NCBI GenBank assembly: GCA_016711435.1
Contig: JADJSY010000003.1
Coordinates: 1 to 64,000, forward strand
Direction of reading: 5' to 3'
DNA: 64,000 nucleotides
DNA from: Lewinellaceae bacterium
GTDB taxonomy: Bacteria > Bacteroidota > Bacteroidia > Chitinophagales > Saprospiraceae
Made by a program: the position numbers and the translations under genes. The notes below the pieces were generated by a model. That model was not told where the DNA came from, made no database searches, and worked only from the letters and a program-made list of their open reading frames with translations. Below are positions 51,819 through 60,247 of the stretch, piece by piece. Every line of letters begins with the position of its first letter. Position 1 is the stretch's first letter.

Positions 51819-52646
51819 TCAGTATTTATATTCTATCACAGACACATAACCGGATGGTCTGGTAACACGTTGGACCACAGGCAATCCGGCGGCATTGTAC
51901 TCATACGCAAATGTGGTTGTTTGAGCTTCTCCCACGGACGGCGTTCGCACTTCTTTGCGCGGGTTGTTGAACTGGTACCTCAATTGAGGCAGATAAGGAT
52001 AGCGCATGGTCCAGCTGGTTGGATTGATATTGTCATCGAAATCGCTGTATTCAACCGTTTCCAGCAATTGGTATTGAAAGTTTTCCATTTGCCGGTACAT
52101 CTCTATTTTATTCAAATTGCCTCTGGCGTCGTAAGAAAAGTCATGCTTGTAGATGGTCACCGTATCTTCGAAGGAATCTGAAATGCCCCAGTATTCCCGA
52201 ATAATTCTTCCATTGGCATACACAAAGGATACTTCTTTGGCTACAGTGCCATTTGGATATAATTCCTGTGTTTTTTTGATGCGATCACCCTCGTAAGTAT
52301 ATGTGGCAGCATAACCGCCCGTGGTATTGATTCGAATGGGTTTATCCGCCGCATCGTACTGGAAATCATATACGATAGAACGAATCTGGGTAGGATCACC
52401 TTCCACAAATTGATATTGAAAGCGTTTTTGTGTGACCTGACCTTTGGTATTATAAGTGAAGGTTTCATGGTCATTTTCAGCCTGCCAGAGCTGCTTCACT
52501 AAAGCATTGGCAGGTAATGGGTTTGGTAATTGCTGCTGTGGCGGAAGATTGCCGGGTATTTCTTCGGTTGGGTCTTTTTCACAGGCGGATAATAGGAGCA
52601 AAGCGCTCAGCATGACCAGGAACGGTCTGAAAGATTGTTGTTTCAT
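51819..52646 (-). CDS. Lipoprotein with YD-like/DUF4595-like repeats
   Basis: 275 residues. Signal peptide with lipobox LLSAC (Cys 22), followed by EKDPTEEIPGN, the acidic/proline linker of surface-exposed Bacteroidota lipoproteins. The mature part has tandem strands of RHS/YD character: 'TFTYNTKGQVTQKRF', 'FQYDAADKPIRI', 'TYTYEGDRIKK', 'FSYDARGNLNKIEMY', 'FAYEYNAAGLPVV'. Such proteins are cell-surface beta-sheet filaments of unknown role. Followed by a strong terminator. Confidence 0.8.
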   Translation of the reverse strand: MKQQSFRPFLVMLSALLLLSACEKDPTEEIPGNLPPQQQLPNPLPANALVKQLWQAENDHETFTYNTKGQVTQKRFQYQFVEGDPTQIRSIVYDFQYDAADKPIRINTTGGYAATYTYEGDRIKKTQELYPNGTVAKEVSFVYANGRIIREYWGISDSFEDTVTIYKHDFSYDARGNLNKIEMYRQMENFQYQLLETVEYSDFDDNINPTSWTMRYPYLPQLRYQFNNPRKEVRTPSVGEAQTTTFAYEYNAAGLPVVQRVTRPSGYVSVIEYKY

Positions 52647-52679
52647 AGCTTTTTCTTTTTTAAAATGAATAATAAATGC

Positions 52680-53411
52680 TTATCGGTCGACAAGCATATC
52701 CACCCCTTCCACATCCGTACGCAACAGCAGTCCGGTAGCAATGGCGGCAATTACTGTGCGAGTTTCGGTATCCAGTTGCGGATCGATCCAGACCTTTCCC
52801 CTGTTCACCGTTGAAACGGCGCCGACAACCTTGCCGTCCATGCGGAATTCATGGCCGTAAACGGTCAATTCCTTCATCCAGTCCGGCTGACCTTCCAAAC
52901 CTCTAATAGCCTGAATGTCAATTTGTTGAAGTCCATTTTCTGCAAAACCTGCGGAGGCATCCCGGCGCAGGAAATCGCCGTTGGGATTGTGCAGAATAAA
53001 ATTCCAGTTCGTGTGGCTCGACACCAGCGCAATATTGCCGGCAAAGAAATTTTGATACTCGAACGGGATGCCGAAAAAGTCGCGCACCAATTCAAACTCG
53101 GTACTTTTAAACTTGCTGATACAACTTACTTCCGCGCGCGTCCGATCGGGGCCGAATTGGGTGTAACTCAATTTTTCTTTGGCTTTTTGAAAACGCAACA
53201 CAAATGGAATGTCATAACCTTTGGTCCAACCCCGCCGTACTTTGTCGGTGCTGAATTCGCCGTAGCGAATGACCTGGCCGATCTGTAAGCCGTTGCGGCC
53301 TGTCACCGGCATGGCTTTTGCATGGAGGGAAGGATCGAGGGCAATTTCGGGAGTTCGGCAGGCAAAAAGGCTCGTCAAGGCGAGCAGTAAAAAGATTGTT
53401 ATCGGTTTCAT
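52680..53411 (-). CDS. Putative lipoprotein of unknown family
   Basis: 243 residues. Lipobox LFACR (Cys 18) gives a lipid-anchored protein. The mature domain contains 'LQIGQVIRYGEFSTDKVRRG', 'SYTQFGPDRTRAEV' and 'IAAIATGLLLRTDVEG'. No known domain. It lies 33 bp upstream of the YD-like lipoprotein on the same strand and probably shares its transcript. Confidence 0.7.
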   Translation of the reverse strand: MKPITIFLLLALTSLFACRTPEIALDPSLHAKAMPVTGRNGLQIGQVIRYGEFSTDKVRRGWTKGYDIPFVLRFQKAKEKLSYTQFGPDRTRAEVSCISKFKSTEFELVRDFFGIPFEYQNFFAGNIALVSSHTNWNFILHNPNGDFLRRDASAGFAENGLQQIDIQAIRGLEGQPDWMKELTVYGHEFRMDGKVVGAVSTVNRGKVWIDPQLDTETRTVIAAIATGLLLRTDVEGVDMLVDR

Positions 53412-53496
53412 AGCTAATAAATTGTTTTTGTTGAATGCCTGATAGACAGCAACAAAATCAGGGAGGTTGGAGCGTAAATGGGTGATTATGATTTAC

Positions 53497-53610
53497 TTAA
53501 CGCGCTACCCTGTTTCCTTTAAGAATTCTTTTTTCAAAGCGTATTTTCAAGAGGTATTTCAACAAAAAAAGGAAACCGTAGACCAGCATAAGGGCGAGTG
53601 TATGAGGCAT
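53497..53610 (-). CDS. Possible small membrane protein (37 aa)
   Basis: From the ATG at 53610: MPHTLALMLVYGFLFLLKYLLK then IRFEKRILKGNRVAR and TAA. One hydrophobic helix (about 4-21) and a basic tail, as in many real micro-proteins. It lies in the gap between two reverse-strand genes, 72 bp downstream of the T9SS gene and 86 bp upstream of the lipoprotein. No family, no ribosome-binding support, so tentative. Confidence 0.3.
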   Translation of the reverse strand: MPHTLALMLVYGFLFLLKYLLKIRFEKRILKGNRVAR

Positions 53611-53632
53611 GGAAATCATTTGGTTGGAATGA

Positions 53633-53662
53633 ACCCGGGGCTGCACGAATGCTGCCCCGGGT
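53633..53662. terminator. Stem-loop after the T9SS gene
   Basis: ACCCGGGGC (53633-53641) pairs with GCCCCGGGT (53654-53662) around a 12-nt loop. It lies 20 bp after the stop of the reverse-strand gene ending at 53682. No strong T-run follows, so termination is probable rather than certain. Confidence 0.6.
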
Positions 53663-53681
53663 ATAGGAAGGTTACGAAAAA

Positions 53682-55040
53682 CTACTGCTTTACTATTTTT
53701 TTGTGGTACAAATCAGCTCCCTGTTGTGCAGAAAGCGTGTAAATACCCGCCGGCAACGTTGTTAGATCAATCGCCTGTCCGGGTTGTACCTGGCGCGATT
53801 GCAGCAACTGGCCGGCAGCGTCGAACACCCGTACTGTAGCCGCAGCTTCCAGGTTTATTTGTACAACTCCTGTGGAAGGATTGGGCCAGGCGGCCAACTG
53901 CTGTGAAGCGACGGGGCCTGGATCAACCGCAGTCACGCCATTATAATAGTAATGTTTTCTGCTGTCCAAAATCCAGTCAAACAGGTCGTCGTTCCAGGTT
54001 AAAAACCACTCTGCATATAGATTTTCATCATCTACATAAACAAAGTAAACCAGGTCCTTTTTATCCCATTGGCCAGGTTCAATAATCGTGGTTTGTTTCT
54101 CGATCATTTGTTGAGCGGGATTGTATTTGTAATCGACGGTTCGACCCAGTTGCCAGTTTGCATTTGCTTCATTCCACTGGAAATTCATTTCCCTTCGGAT
54201 GGCTCCAAACAACATGTAAGCATAGTTATTGCGGGTTTGTGGGAAGAAACTGACGCCGTCGGTAATAGAAGCAGTTTCTTCTATCAGCTTGTGTTCGGCA
54301 TAAACAAGGTCGGTTCGGCTGGTTGGAAACGATTCTTCTCCTACTATTCCAAATTCCTCGATCAGGTGGTTGTCCCCGTTCGCATCGTAGGAGTACACCT
54401 CTTTAAAAAGGAGTGGCACACCCTGCAAATCGAAGGTAGAGGTGGTTTCTAAGATACGATCCTCTGCATCAAACGTGTAATGCTCGGCCAGAATAAGCAC
54501 CCAGTCCATGATCGTTGTATCCCATGCCGAAACAAAAAAGGAATCTACCAGTTCCTCAGAATTGCCATGCGGAAAGATTTCGAGGCGTGAATCCAGGTGG
54601 AAAGCCTGCGCCTCCGGATCGTATGCTTCAGACACGATATCCACGAGCCGGTCAAGAGCATCAGACGTCACGGTTGAGCGGCTCAACGGCTGCCATGCAC
54701 CGTTTTCAAAATAGAAGTCGGTTTCAATCTTCGTGTTAGCAGACACGTATGTGTAATTTGTTCGGGACAGCGGCGTACTGTCACCCACCGCATTCAGATT
54801 AAATTCATGATACGTTTTGGTGGAGTCCAGTTGGAGCTCGCTGCGCTGGCGAATGCCCTTGGGTTGAACCGACGCGGGTTTGGTGGGCATATCAAAACCT
54901 GCACGGTGCATGGCATCCACCAGAGTAGAAGACCAGTTGGCAGTATAAGGACGTACACTGGGAGTAAGCGTTTTTTGGGAAAAAAGGCTTTGACCGCTCA
55001 GGATCAAAAGAAAAAGCAGGAGCAATGTGTTGTTTTTCAT
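53682..55040 (-). CDS. T9SS-exported protein with YD-like repeats
   Basis: 452 residues, intact. Signal peptide (MKNNTLLLLFLLILSGQSLFSQ). The body has repeated aromatic beta strands resembling the YD-like lipoprotein at 51819 ('YTFDAEDRILETTSTF', 'YSYDANGDNHLIEEF', 'YKYNPAQQMIEKQT'). The C terminus is a T9SS type A sorting domain ('LAAWPNPSTGVVQI', 'LPAGIYTLSA', ending HKKIVKQ). Exported across the outer membrane and probably surface-anchored. Partner unknown. Confidence 0.88.
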   Translation of the reverse strand: MKNNTLLLLFLLILSGQSLFSQKTLTPSVRPYTANWSSTLVDAMHRAGFDMPTKPASVQPKGIRQRSELQLDSTKTYHEFNLNAVGDSTPLSRTNYTYVSANTKIETDFYFENGAWQPLSRSTVTSDALDRLVDIVSEAYDPEAQAFHLDSRLEIFPHGNSEELVDSFFVSAWDTTIMDWVLILAEHYTFDAEDRILETTSTFDLQGVPLLFKEVYSYDANGDNHLIEEFGIVGEESFPTSRTDLVYAEHKLIEETASITDGVSFFPQTRNNYAYMLFGAIRREMNFQWNEANANWQLGRTVDYKYNPAQQMIEKQTTIIEPGQWDKKDLVYFVYVDDENLYAEWFLTWNDDLFDWILDSRKHYYYNGVTAVDPGPVASQQLAAWPNPSTGVVQINLEAAATVRVFDAAGQLLQSRQVQPGQAIDLTTLPAGIYTLSAQQGADLYHKKIVKQ

Positions 55041-55201
55041 AACTTAATTGAAGTGAATGATAATAGAAATTACAGGCACAAAAGTGCCGGCGACTTGTAT
55101 GCAAGTCAAATTGAATGCTACTGAAAAGCCTTTTTGGATGGATGAATCGTCTTAAATCGGGTATGAAATGTTAGCAAATCTGACAGTGTTCAGGATGCCA
55201 A

Positions 55202-56118
55202 TCAGGGGTAAACGCCGATAACCGCGCGTACAGGTTGTTTTTGCTTGCCTCTTTTGTAAATATCGGGAAGCATAATGGTGTCTCCCATTTCGTTGACCGT
55301 CTCCAAGTCATATCGAAACTTCACCTTGGTACCCAATGGCGCGTGGTAATAAAAGCGCCAGGCATCGGCTTCGCCGAGGCCGATGCAGCCGTTGGAATAG
55401 GGTCTTTCCAATGTTTCGGGGTTGGTCGTCGGATGGATCATTTGACCGTACCGCATTCCGTCCAGTTCCACTTCTGTCCAGGGGATTTGTGGCATCAGGG
55501 TTCTCACCCCATCGTCGCGTTTGGTGTGGGTAAATTTTTTTCCGTCTACCGGATTGGTGAAAACAGGATTCCGGTTGATCCGAATGACAGAACCATTTCC
55601 GGTTTTGGTGCGCAAATCAACACTATGGCCTGCTTCTGCCAGATAACGCACCCTGTTCTGGCCAACCCTGACTGGAAATGAATACAGCACCTTTCCATAC
55701 TCCAGAATACGAAGCCTGAATTCAGGGATATTCACATCAATTGTAGTGTTGTTGATTTTATCTATCAAGGATAAAGCCGCGATAGAATCCGGGAAAAACA
55801 AGGTGTCGCCGCGGTGCAACACAATTAAATCGGGTTGCAGGAGCACCGTATCGCCCAGCTCTTTCCGGCGATAATAATCCGTATTCCGGAGCGAATCGAT
55901 GATCCACTCGTTGGCGCGAACCAGCAAGTGTTCACTTAAAGCATAAGGCACAAGCGTATCATAAGCGGCACAATCTTATTCAAAAATTTGAAGTAAGATT
56001 TAATGGGAACATCTTCAGGTACCACCGTAAACAAGCGCTCGGGCGCCGTATCAATTAATAACACATCGGCAACCTGGTGAAAGTGGTAACAATCATTTGA
56101 TCGCCGACACCTCACCAC
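55202..56118 (-). CDS. L,D-transpeptidase, YkuD family (frameshift near the N terminus)
   Basis: The catalytic YkuD domain occupies the intact frame 55202-55951. The active site is read in 'MIHPTTNPETLERP' and 'SNGCIGLGEADAW' (catalytic Cys of SxGC with the upstream His). The fold starts at 'TTIDVNIPEFRLRIL'. YkuD enzymes make 3-3 peptidoglycan crosslinks or attach proteins to peptidoglycan. A further frame upstream, 55936-56118 (VADVLLIDTAPERLF...KFLNKIVPL), reads into it if one T is restored near 55960 (giving LYDTLVPYALSEHLL). The true start is not clear; GTG at 56118 is the only candidate seen and no signal peptide is visible. 56119-56336 holds no gene, only the cco leader. Confidence 0.85.
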
Positions 56119-56336
56119 AAAAATAGTTTAAAAAAAGGAGCGCTTATTTTTTTAGCGGTTCAAAGATGCCATAAAACAGGTCATTTTCTCCTGTTTACTA
56201 CCACAAAAAAGAGATTTTCCGGACAAAATCATCGGCAGCACGATTAATATCATCCTTCCATCTGACCTGGATCATCAACCTGAAATTTCCCGGCATGCCA
56301 TCTTGCAGCGTTTTTTAACAACAACCATCCTGTAAG

Positions 56337-56534
56337 ATGAAGATCATGCTTTTACTTATCCTGTTCAGTCTGACGATCGCGGCGGGTTTCTTGCTGGCCT
56401 ACTTGTGGGCTGCCCGCAACGGCCAGTTCGACGACGACTATACGCCCTCGATCAGGATGCTGTTCGACGAAACGGAATCTCCCCCAGCGGACCAAACCTC
56501 CGACAACATTCAAACACCCGTAGATAAAAAGTAA
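56337..56534 (+). CDS. ccoS: cbb3 oxidase assembly protein CcoS
   Basis: 65 residues. One N-terminal membrane helix followed by 'LWAARNGQFDDDYTPSIRML', matching CcoS (the FxW/A-x-x-x-GQFDD...P pattern). CcoS is needed to insert heme b and CuB into CcoN. It is the first gene of the cluster; ccoNO starts 34 bp downstream. The copper ATPase CcoI, often next to ccoS, is not adjacent here. Confidence 0.92.
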   Translation: MKIMLLLILFSLTIAAGFLLAYLWAARNGQFDDDYTPSIRMLFDETESPPADQTSDNIQTPVDKK

Positions 56535-56567
56535 TCAGCACAACGCGTAGCATCTAATTCTCTGTTT

Positions 56568-58700
56568 ATGAGCAACATACAACAATTTCAGTACGACAAT
56601 CGGATTACACGGGCCTTCGGAACGGCCTCGTTCGTCTGGGGCTTGGTAGGGATGCTGGTAGGGATCATCATTGCCCTTCAGCTCATTTATCCATCGCTCA
56701 ACCTGGGGCCTTGGCTCACTTTTGGGCGTTTGCGCCCGCTACACACTAATGCCGTTATTTTTGCTTTCGTCGGCAACGGCATTTTTATGGGCGTTTATTA
56801 TTCTCTCCAGCGCCTGGTGAAGGCCAGGATGTGGAATGACACCCTTTCCTGGGTACACTTCTGGGGCTGGCAGGTGGTTATTCTTTGTGCCGCCTACACG
56901 CTGCCGATGGGCCTCACCACCAGCAGCGAATATGGAGAGTTGATCTGGCCGATCGACATCCTGATTACTTTGGTGTGGGTGGTATTCGGGGTCAACATGT
57001 TCGGCACTATTCTTACCCGCCGCGAAAATCACCTGTATGTAGCGATTTGGTTCTATATCGCTACCTGGGTGACCGTCGCGGTGCTGCACATTGTGCGCAG
57101 TTTTGAATTGCCGGTTACGTTCACCCAAAGTTATCCGCTTTTCGCAGGTGTACAGGATGCCCTCACGCAGTGGTGGTACGGCCACAATGCGGTAGCGTTC
57201 TTCCTGACGACGCCGTACCTCGGCATGATGTATTACTTCCTGCCCAAAGCCGCGAATCGCCCGGTTTACTCCTACAAACTTTCGATTATCCACTTCTGGG
57301 CGCTTATATTTATTTATATCTGGGCTGGGCCGCACCACCTGTTGTATTCTTCCATGCCCGATTGGGTGCAATCGTTGGGAACCGTTTTCTCTATTATGCT
57401 GATTGCGCCGTCCTGGGGTGGTATGTTGAACGGTCTGCTGACCCTGCGCGGCGCCTGGGACCGCGTGCGCCAGGATCCTGTTTTGAAATTCATGGTGGTT
57501 GCCGTTACTGCATACGGTATGGCTACTTTTGAAGGGCCGATGCTCTCCATCAAGTCGTTCAATGCGATCAGCCACTTCACCGACTGGACCATTGCCCACG
57601 TACACGTCGGCGCATTGGGCTGGAACGGTTTCCTGACCTTTGGCGTACTCTACTGGCTGTGGCCGCGTATGTACCGCACCGAGTTATACTCTGTTAAGTT
57701 GGCCAACACACACTTCTGGATCGGCACCCTGGGTATTGTAGTATATGCCGTTCCACTGTACTTTGCCGGCTGGACGCAAGCGCTGATGTGGAAAGAATTC
57801 ACCCCGGATGGTACGCTGGCCTGGGGCAATTTCCTGGATACCGTCACACAGATCCTCCCCATGTACGCCATGCGCGCCGTAGGTGGCACCATGTTCTTTA
57901 TTGGTACCATTCTGGGTGTTTACAACTTGTATAAAACTGCGCAAAAAGGTAATTTCTTAGCCAATGAAGATGCCCAGGCTCCCGCTCGCGAACGCCAACT
58001 GGTAGCAAGCGATGGCGAACACTGGCACCGCTGGATCGAAAGACGCCCTATGCAAATGTTGTTGTGGAGTACTGTCCTGATCGCTATTGGCGGCATTGTA
58101 CAGATTATCCCAATGGTTTTCATTGAAAGCCAGGTTCCAAAAATATCTACGGTGAAACCGTATACACCCCTGGAATTGACCGGTCGGGACCTGTACATCC
58201 GGGAAGGATGTGTAGGCTGTCACTCCCAACAGATTCGTCCGTTCAGAAGCGAAACCGAACGTTACGGGGAGTATTCAAAATCAGGCGAATACATCTATGA
58301 CAGGCCTTTCCTGTGGGGTAGCAAACGCACCGGCCCCGATCTGATGCGGGAAGGAGGAAAATACCCGGATAGCTGGCACTATAACCACATGCTGGATCCA
58401 ACTACCATGTCACCCGGATCGATCATGCCAGCATACCCACACATGCTGGAAGATGCGTTAGACTTCAGCGATTTGCCGGCCAAAATCACCGCTCTGCGCA
58501 AACTCGGCACCCCGTATCCACGCGATTTTGAAAAATATGCCATTACGAATGCACAGGAACAAGCCAAAAAAATTGCGGCTAACCTGACATCGCAGGGTAT
58601 AAAAGATCAGAACATGGACAACAAAGAGATTGTAGCGATTATAGCCTATTTGCAACGCCTTGGCACTGATATCAAAGTGCAGCCTGCATCTGAGAAGTAA
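56568..58700 (+). CDS. ccoNO: cbb3-type cytochrome c oxidase, fused CcoN-CcoO subunit
   Basis: 710 residues: the catalytic subunit CcoN (about 1-470, 12 TM helices) fused to the membrane-anchored mono-heme subunit CcoO (about 485-710), the Bacteroidota arrangement. CcoN ligands: His in 'RPLHTNAVIFAF' (low-spin heme), 'WWYGHNAVAFFLT' and 'WAGPHHLLYSS' (CuB and high-spin region), 'WTIAHVHVGALGW' (heme ligands). The CcoO heme site is 'CVGCHSQQIRPF'. It reduces O2 to water at low oxygen tension. Intact, no frameshift. Confidence 0.97.
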   Translation: MSNIQQFQYDNRITRAFGTASFVWGLVGMLVGIIIALQLIYPSLNLGPWLTFGRLRPLHTNAVIFAFVGNGIFMGVYYSLQRLVKARMWNDTLSWVHFWGWQVVILCAAYTLPMGLTTSSEYGELIWPIDILITLVWVVFGVNMFGTILTRRENHLYVAIWFYIATWVTVAVLHIVRSFELPVTFTQSYPLFAGVQDALTQWWYGHNAVAFFLTTPYLGMMYYFLPKAANRPVYSYKLSIIHFWALIFIYIWAGPHHLLYSSMPDWVQSLGTVFSIMLIAPSWGGMLNGLLTLRGAWDRVRQDPVLKFMVVAVTAYGMATFEGPMLSIKSFNAISHFTDWTIAHVHVGALGWNGFLTFGVLYWLWPRMYRTELYSVKLANTHFWIGTLGIVVYAVPLYFAGWTQALMWKEFTPDGTLAWGNFLDTVTQILPMYAMRAVGGTMFFIGTILGVYNLYKTAQKGNFLANEDAQAPARERQLVASDGEHWHRWIERRPMQMLLWSTVLIAIGGIVQIIPMVFIESQVPKISTVKPYTPLELTGRDLYIREGCVGCHSQQIRPFRSETERYGEYSKSGEYIYDRPFLWGSKRTGPDLMREGGKYPDSWHYNHMLDPTTMSPGSIMPAYPHMLEDALDFSDLPAKITALRKLGTPYPRDFEKYAITNAQEQAKKIAANLTSQGIKDQNMDNKEIVAIIAYLQRLGTDIKVQPASEK

Positions 58701-58710
58701 AAGAGCGCAT

Positions 58711-58757
58711 AATGCGTTGATCCAGGGCGCTTTTTCAGCAACCGGGATCAACGCATT
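58711..58757 (+). terminator. Intercistronic hairpin between ccoNO and ccoQ
   Basis: AATGCGTTGATCC (58711-58723) and GGATCAACGCATT (58745-58757) are exact 13-bp complements around a 21-nt loop. No T-run follows. It probably acts as an attenuator or RNA-stability hairpin, giving different ccoNO and ccoQP levels. Confidence 0.6.
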
Positions 58758-58789
58758 GCTCCCATCGAATCATACCTAATTCAAGCAAC

Positions 58790-58948
58790 ATGTACAAATA
58801 CCTCCTTCAATCTGTCGATGGCATTCAGTGGTTTGGCATCATCACCCTGTTGATCTTTTTCGGCACTTTCTGCGTGGTTTCCATCCGGGCTTTTATTTCC
58901 CAAAAAGAGGAAATGCAACGTATGGCAAACCTGCCTTTAGAGGATTAG
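58790..58948 (+). CDS. ccoQ: CcoQ-like small cbb3 subunit (52 aa)
   Basis: 52 residues from the ATG at 58790: MYKYLLQSVDGIQWFG then a single membrane helix ('IITLLIFFGTFCVVSI') and a short charged tail (SQKEEMQRMANLPLED). Size, single TM and position between ccoNO and ccoP match CcoQ/FixQ, which stabilises the complex. Sequence conservation in this family is low, so the call leans on context. Confidence 0.8.
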   Translation: MYKYLLQSVDGIQWFGIITLLIFFGTFCVVSIRAFISQKEEMQRMANLPLED

Positions 58949-58989
58949 GGGTCAACCCTCATTTCGTGACTATCAATTTTTTTTGAAAA

Positions 58990-59934
58990 ATGAAATCTAT
59001 TAAATACCTGATCGCGCTCCTGCTGCTTCTGATAGCAGCCGAAGGATACAGTCAAACGGCCCCGGCCGCCGCTCCTGCCACATCAGCCCAGGACTTACCC
59101 ACCATCATGTCTTGGATACTCGGCATCGCTAGCGCTGTACTGTTCATCGTTGCCATGATATACATCATAAAAGTCAACCAGTTTTTATACAAGAGGGTCA
59201 TCGCATTAGAGGCTCAAAAAAGTGGCATGTTGCTGCCGGCAGATGCCGTGCATGTCGTAGCACAGCCGGTCGGCGACGATTTTTGGACCCGTATGCGCAA
59301 AAAGTACTGGGAAGACCCCGTACCTATTGAAAAGGAAGCTGATATTATGCTCCAACATGCCCATGACGGCATCTATGAACTGGACAATCGTCTGCCGCCT
59401 TGGTGGATCAATATGTTCTTCATTACCATCGTGTGGGCAGTGGGCTACATGTATTACTACCACTGGGGCGGAAACGGCCTGTCGCAAAAAGAGGAATATC
59501 AGGAGGAAGTTGAAACTGCGAAAAAACAAATTGCTATTGCACTGGCGGGTAAGGCTAACGCTGTAGACGAATCCAATGTGACGATTGTGTCGGAAAGCAG
59601 CCTGGTTGCTGAAGGGGAACTGATCTTTAAAAACTCTTGCGCTGCCTGTCACGGGCAACTGGGAGAAGGCGGGGTTGGCCCTAATTTCACCGATGATTAC
59701 TGGATTCACGGTGGCGGTATCAAGGATCTTTTCAAAACCATAAAATATGGCGTACCTGAAAAAGGTATGATTTCCTGGCAATCTCAACTCAAACCCGGCG
59801 ATATGCAGAATGTGGCGAGTTATATTCTGAGCTTACGCGGCACCAATCCGCCGAATCAGAAAGAAGCGCAGGGTACGCTGTGGACGGGTGACGCCGCACC
59901 GGATACAAGCGCAGTAAAGGCGCCTGAAAAATAG
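58990..59934 (+). CDS. ccoP: cbb3 oxidase subunit CcoP, mono-heme form
   Basis: 314 residues. Signal/TM segment at the N terminus, a second TM helix (about 36-60), 'DGIYELDNRLPPWWINMFF' (the conserved CcoP N-terminal domain motif with LPxWW), and a third helix. One cytochrome c domain with heme site 'CAACHGQLGEG' and Met ligand in 'EKGMISW'. Proteobacterial CcoP has two hemes; a single one is usual in many Bacteroidota. It passes electrons from cytochrome c to CcoO/CcoN. Starts 41 bp after ccoQ. Confidence 0.95.
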   Translation: MKSIKYLIALLLLLIAAEGYSQTAPAAAPATSAQDLPTIMSWILGIASAVLFIVAMIYIIKVNQFLYKRVIALEAQKSGMLLPADAVHVVAQPVGDDFWTRMRKKYWEDPVPIEKEADIMLQHAHDGIYELDNRLPPWWINMFFITIVWAVGYMYYYHWGGNGLSQKEEYQEEVETAKKQIAIALAGKANAVDESNVTIVSESSLVAEGELIFKNSCAACHGQLGEGGVGPNFTDDYWIHGGGIKDLFKTIKYGVPEKGMISWQSQLKPGDMQNVASYILSLRGTNPPNQKEAQGTLWTGDAAPDTSAVKAPEK

Positions 59935-59940
59935 TGACCC

Positions 59941-59989
59941 GTTATTGGTTATTAGTGTTGATAATCAAGCATGTACAAAGAATTTAATC
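59941..59989 (+). repeat. Repeated intergenic motif, copy B (uninterrupted)
   Basis: GTTATTGGTTATT, one base, GTGTTGATAATCAAG, then CAT and GTACAAAGAATTTAATC. Both halves match 10551-10586 and 10706-10722, where a 119-bp palindromic element lies between them. The motif follows the ccoP stop by 7 bp. Confidence 0.6.
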
Positions 59990-60059
59990 TAGAGTATTTG
60001 CCTGACATACGTAGAGGTAGATAACATACTACTCCTAACATCCTTCTAATCATGGTTCC

Positions 60060-60097
60060 ATTGGTCGGACGCCTTCCGCGTCCGGCCAATTTTATTG
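60060..60097 (+). terminator. Rho-independent terminator after ccoP
   Basis: ATTGG-TCGGACGC (60060-60072) pairs with GCGTCCG-GCCAAT (60077-60090), then TTTTATT. A strong GC hairpin with T-rich tail, 125 bp after the ccoP stop. It separates ccoP from ccoG and suggests ccoG is transcribed from its own promoter. The remaining part, 60098-60247, shows no gene. Confidence 0.75.
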
Positions 60098-60247
60098 AAA
60101 TGCGAATATTGGGTGAGAAATGTGCGGGGTCGTACGACCTTCGAACTGAAATCACCAACAGGCATGATAATCATCATATACCGACGTAAAAGGTCGCCGG
60201 AAATTGCACCCTGAAATAACCTCCTGCATCATCCTAATTGTGAAATT

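Noticed and set aside
53467..53742. A 91-codon forward frame
   Set aside because: Crosses the terminator hairpin and the 3' end of the T9SS gene; composition not coding-like.
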